The notes under the pieces: generated by a model
Seen by the model: only the letters and a program-made list of their open reading frames with translations
Databases searched by the model: none
What the model was told of the DNA's origin: nothing
Shown here: one piece after another, positions 62,872 through 64,000 of the stretch
Position numbering within the stretch: position 1 is the first letter of the stretch
Layout of the letters: each line of letters starts with the position of its first letter
Position numbers and translations under genes: made by a program
NCBI GenBank assembly: GCA_965203735.1
Contig: OZ241909.1
Coordinates: 1,488,001-1,552,000, forward strand
DNA from: Bin55 sp965203735
GTDB lineage: Bacteria > Pseudomonadota > Gammaproteobacteria > Pseudomonadales > Azotimanducaceae
Reading direction: 5' to 3'
Length of the DNA: 64,000 bases

Positions 62872-63665
62872 ACTAGACCAGAGACGCCTTTTGCGATGCA
62901 AAGCAATCCGATGGCATCCATGACCCAGGGTACGAATCTCTGAAACGACTCTTCCTGCATCCGATGGAGGATCCTAGTGCCTATCCAAGTCCCCACCAAC
63001 GCTAAGAGCACTGCAGGTAGTAGCCAAAACGGATTGAGATGAGCCTCCAGATCGGGAAGGCTCATCGATGCATAGAGGTAGTAGGCGGTCTTGCACACAT
63101 GACCAATCGTTTGTGTGAAAGCCTTTGTTGCCACTATTTGGAGGCGGTTTAGCGGTGACGATTGGTAAAAGAGATCCAAGAGAGGACCGGATGCCCCTTG
63201 AGTTAGTTGCAATCCGACGACCGTGCAGCCACAAACAAATGCAACTCTCGGCTTGCGTATGTCGACCGACAATATGTCATTAGGAATTAGGTGGGCAACT
63301 AAGGGAGTTAATCCCAACAGAATTAACACTAGGTATTCATTGGGTATGACGCTAAAGGCTAAGAAGACACCAATGGCTATGAGCGAACCCAGCAGATATC
63401 CCGGCAGCACTTGATAGAGCATGTGTTCTTTCAGAAACCAGAACCTTGCTCCGTTCGCAACACTTTGAACGATGCCGTGTAGGATCATGGCGTGAGTCAC
63501 GGGCGTGAGCGTTACAAGAACTGCCATGAGGACGATGCCACCAGCCATTCCGATCACCCCAGACAGCATGCTGGTGAGAAATATCGTGACGAGGATTAGC
63601 AACAAGAGCATCATTAAAGAGAACTGAGCGGGCATTCCTGCCAGCTTGAACAAGCTGCTAGACAA
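62853..63665 (-). CDS. TauE/SafE family membrane permease
   Basis: 270 residues, about eight membrane segments. The repeat pattern GVIGMAGGIVLMAVLVTLTP and the second half GASGPLLDLFYQSSPL...ATKAFTQTIGH fit the TauE/SafE (TSUP) family of sulfonate, sulfite or organic anion exporters. The substrate is unknown. Its 3' end overlaps the carboxylase gene tail in the opposite direction. Confidence 0.88.
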   Translation of the reverse strand: MSSSLFKLAGMPAQFSLMMLLLLILVTIFLTSMLSGVIGMAGGIVLMAVLVTLTPVTHAMILHGIVQSVANGARFWFLKEHMLYQVLPGYLLGSLIAIGVFLAFSVIPNEYLVLILLGLTPLVAHLIPNDILSVDIRKPRVAFVCGCTVVGLQLTQGASGPLLDLFYQSSPLNRLQIVATKAFTQTIGHVCKTAYYLYASMSLPDLEAHLNPFWLLPAVLLALVGTWIGTRILHRMQEESFQRFVPWVMDAIGLLCIAKGVSGLVQGAAA

Positions 63666-63684
63666 TGCTGGTCAGCGTTGTCTT

Positions 63685-63999
63685 CTATTCGGTGTACTCT
63701 TCAAAGAGAGTCCATTTAATCGCATCGGCGACCCGTACGGATTTCCTTGGTTCGACGGAAACGAGATCTAGTTCGACGACGGAATCGGAAATGTCGAACT
63801 CTCCGATGTGCAGCCAGCCTCCGAAGCCGAAGTCTTGAAAGTCGGCTTGTATTGCCGTCTCTTGTTGTGCGTGTCGAAGCACAAAGTTGTACGTAGTACC
63901 GAAACTTTGCACGACGTACAAATTGGTTGGAAACCAGTAGGATAGCGACCACTTGCCACTGACCGGAATTTCGGCGGAAAAACGTGCAGTGTCAACGTT
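63685..63999 (-). CDS. partial protein ending in a golvesin/xanthan-lyase-like beta domain
   Basis: The last 104 codons are visible; the 5' part lies beyond the right edge. The run SGKWSLSYWFPTN, then VLRHA, WLHIGEFDIS, and VRVADAIKW near the C-terminus fits the golvesin-type beta-sandwich that ends many secreted enzymes and binding proteins. The stop is 20 bp upstream of the permease start, so the two may be co-transcribed. The assignment is by pattern only. Confidence 0.5.
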   Translation of the reverse strand, partial: NVDTARFSAEIPVSGKWSLSYWFPTNLYVVQSFGTTYNFVLRHAQQETAIQADFQDFGFGGWLHIGEFDISDSVVELDLVSVEPRKSVRVADAIKWTLFEEYTE

Positions 64000-64000
64000 T

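Noticed and set aside
1..64000. CRISPR array
   Set aside because: The short tandem repeats found (5799-5836, 6326-6388, 6792-6837) have 2-3 units of IS21-end type; no repeat-spacer array or cas gene is present.

Overview
The window looks like chromosome from a gammaproteobacterium, probably an uncultured marine or host-associated one. The support is the set and order of housekeeping genes: ispB | rplU-rpmA-obgE, rpsT | murJ-ribF-lspA, bamD | rluD, ilvI-ilvH-ilvC, msrP-msrQ, a holD-like gene overlapping rimI, prfC, and a Pseudomonas-type fabY. No rRNA genes or CRISPR arrays were seen. One tRNA, tRNA-Pro(CGG), is present. Many genes seem to start with TTG or GTG.

Layout. 1-2.2 kb: the end of a minus-strand operon (RDD protein, SpoIIM-like protein, partial membrane protein). 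2.2-15.3 kb: an accessory island bounded by two diverged direct repeats of about 630 bp, exactly 13,388 bp apart. Each repeat carries the 3' end of a FemAB/DUF482-like gene and the 5' end of the RDD gene. The left copy keeps RDD intact and the right copy keeps DUF482 intact, which is the pattern left by single-crossover integration of a circle, or by a tandem duplication. The island holds an IS3-family element, a cysteine-rich secreted protein, a decayed DNA methyltransferase-HNH gene, scrambled IS21-family remnants, a tandem family of membrane-anchored helical-repeat proteins (two intact, one frameshifted, one stub), an IS1595-family element and an IS630 remnant. The IS material is visibly richer in GC than the host genes.

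15.6-26.1 kb: two minus-strand operons. One encodes a pair of ABC exporter half-transporters, a PhyH-type Fe(II)/2-oxoglutarate dioxygenase and the intact FemAB-like protein. The other is a translationally coupled ABC-2 exporter with an exported serine hydrolase. 26.2-29.5 kb: an F420-type LLM oxidoreductase, a small membrane protein, a 460-bp stretch with a tiny ORF and a striking structured-RNA candidate, a glyoxalase, an SDR and the tRNA. 29.7-42.5 kb: core genes for quinone side chain, ribosome, peptidoglycan flipping, flavin, lipoprotein, outer membrane and branched-chain amino acids. 42.8-48.1 kb: a secreted unknown, a GOLPH3-like (GPP34) protein, and a compact three-gene set of fatty acid hydroxylase-like, GH3 acyl-amido synthetase-like and enolase-superfamily proteins. 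48.3-57.8 kb: msrPQ, pterin dehydratase, DAHP synthase, holD-like, rimI, prfC, sirB1-like, fabY, moaB-like. 58.0-62.9 kb: a 1636-residue one-chain biotin-dependent carboxylase in an unusual domain order. The window ends with a TauE/SafE permease and a partial golvesin-like domain protein.

Most notable: the giant carboxylase beside fabY, which could place malonyl-CoA production and fatty acid initiation together; the GH3/enolase/hydroxylase cassette, a candidate acyl-amino-acid pathway; the island with its helical-repeat paralogues; and the tandem RNA fold near 27.9 kb.
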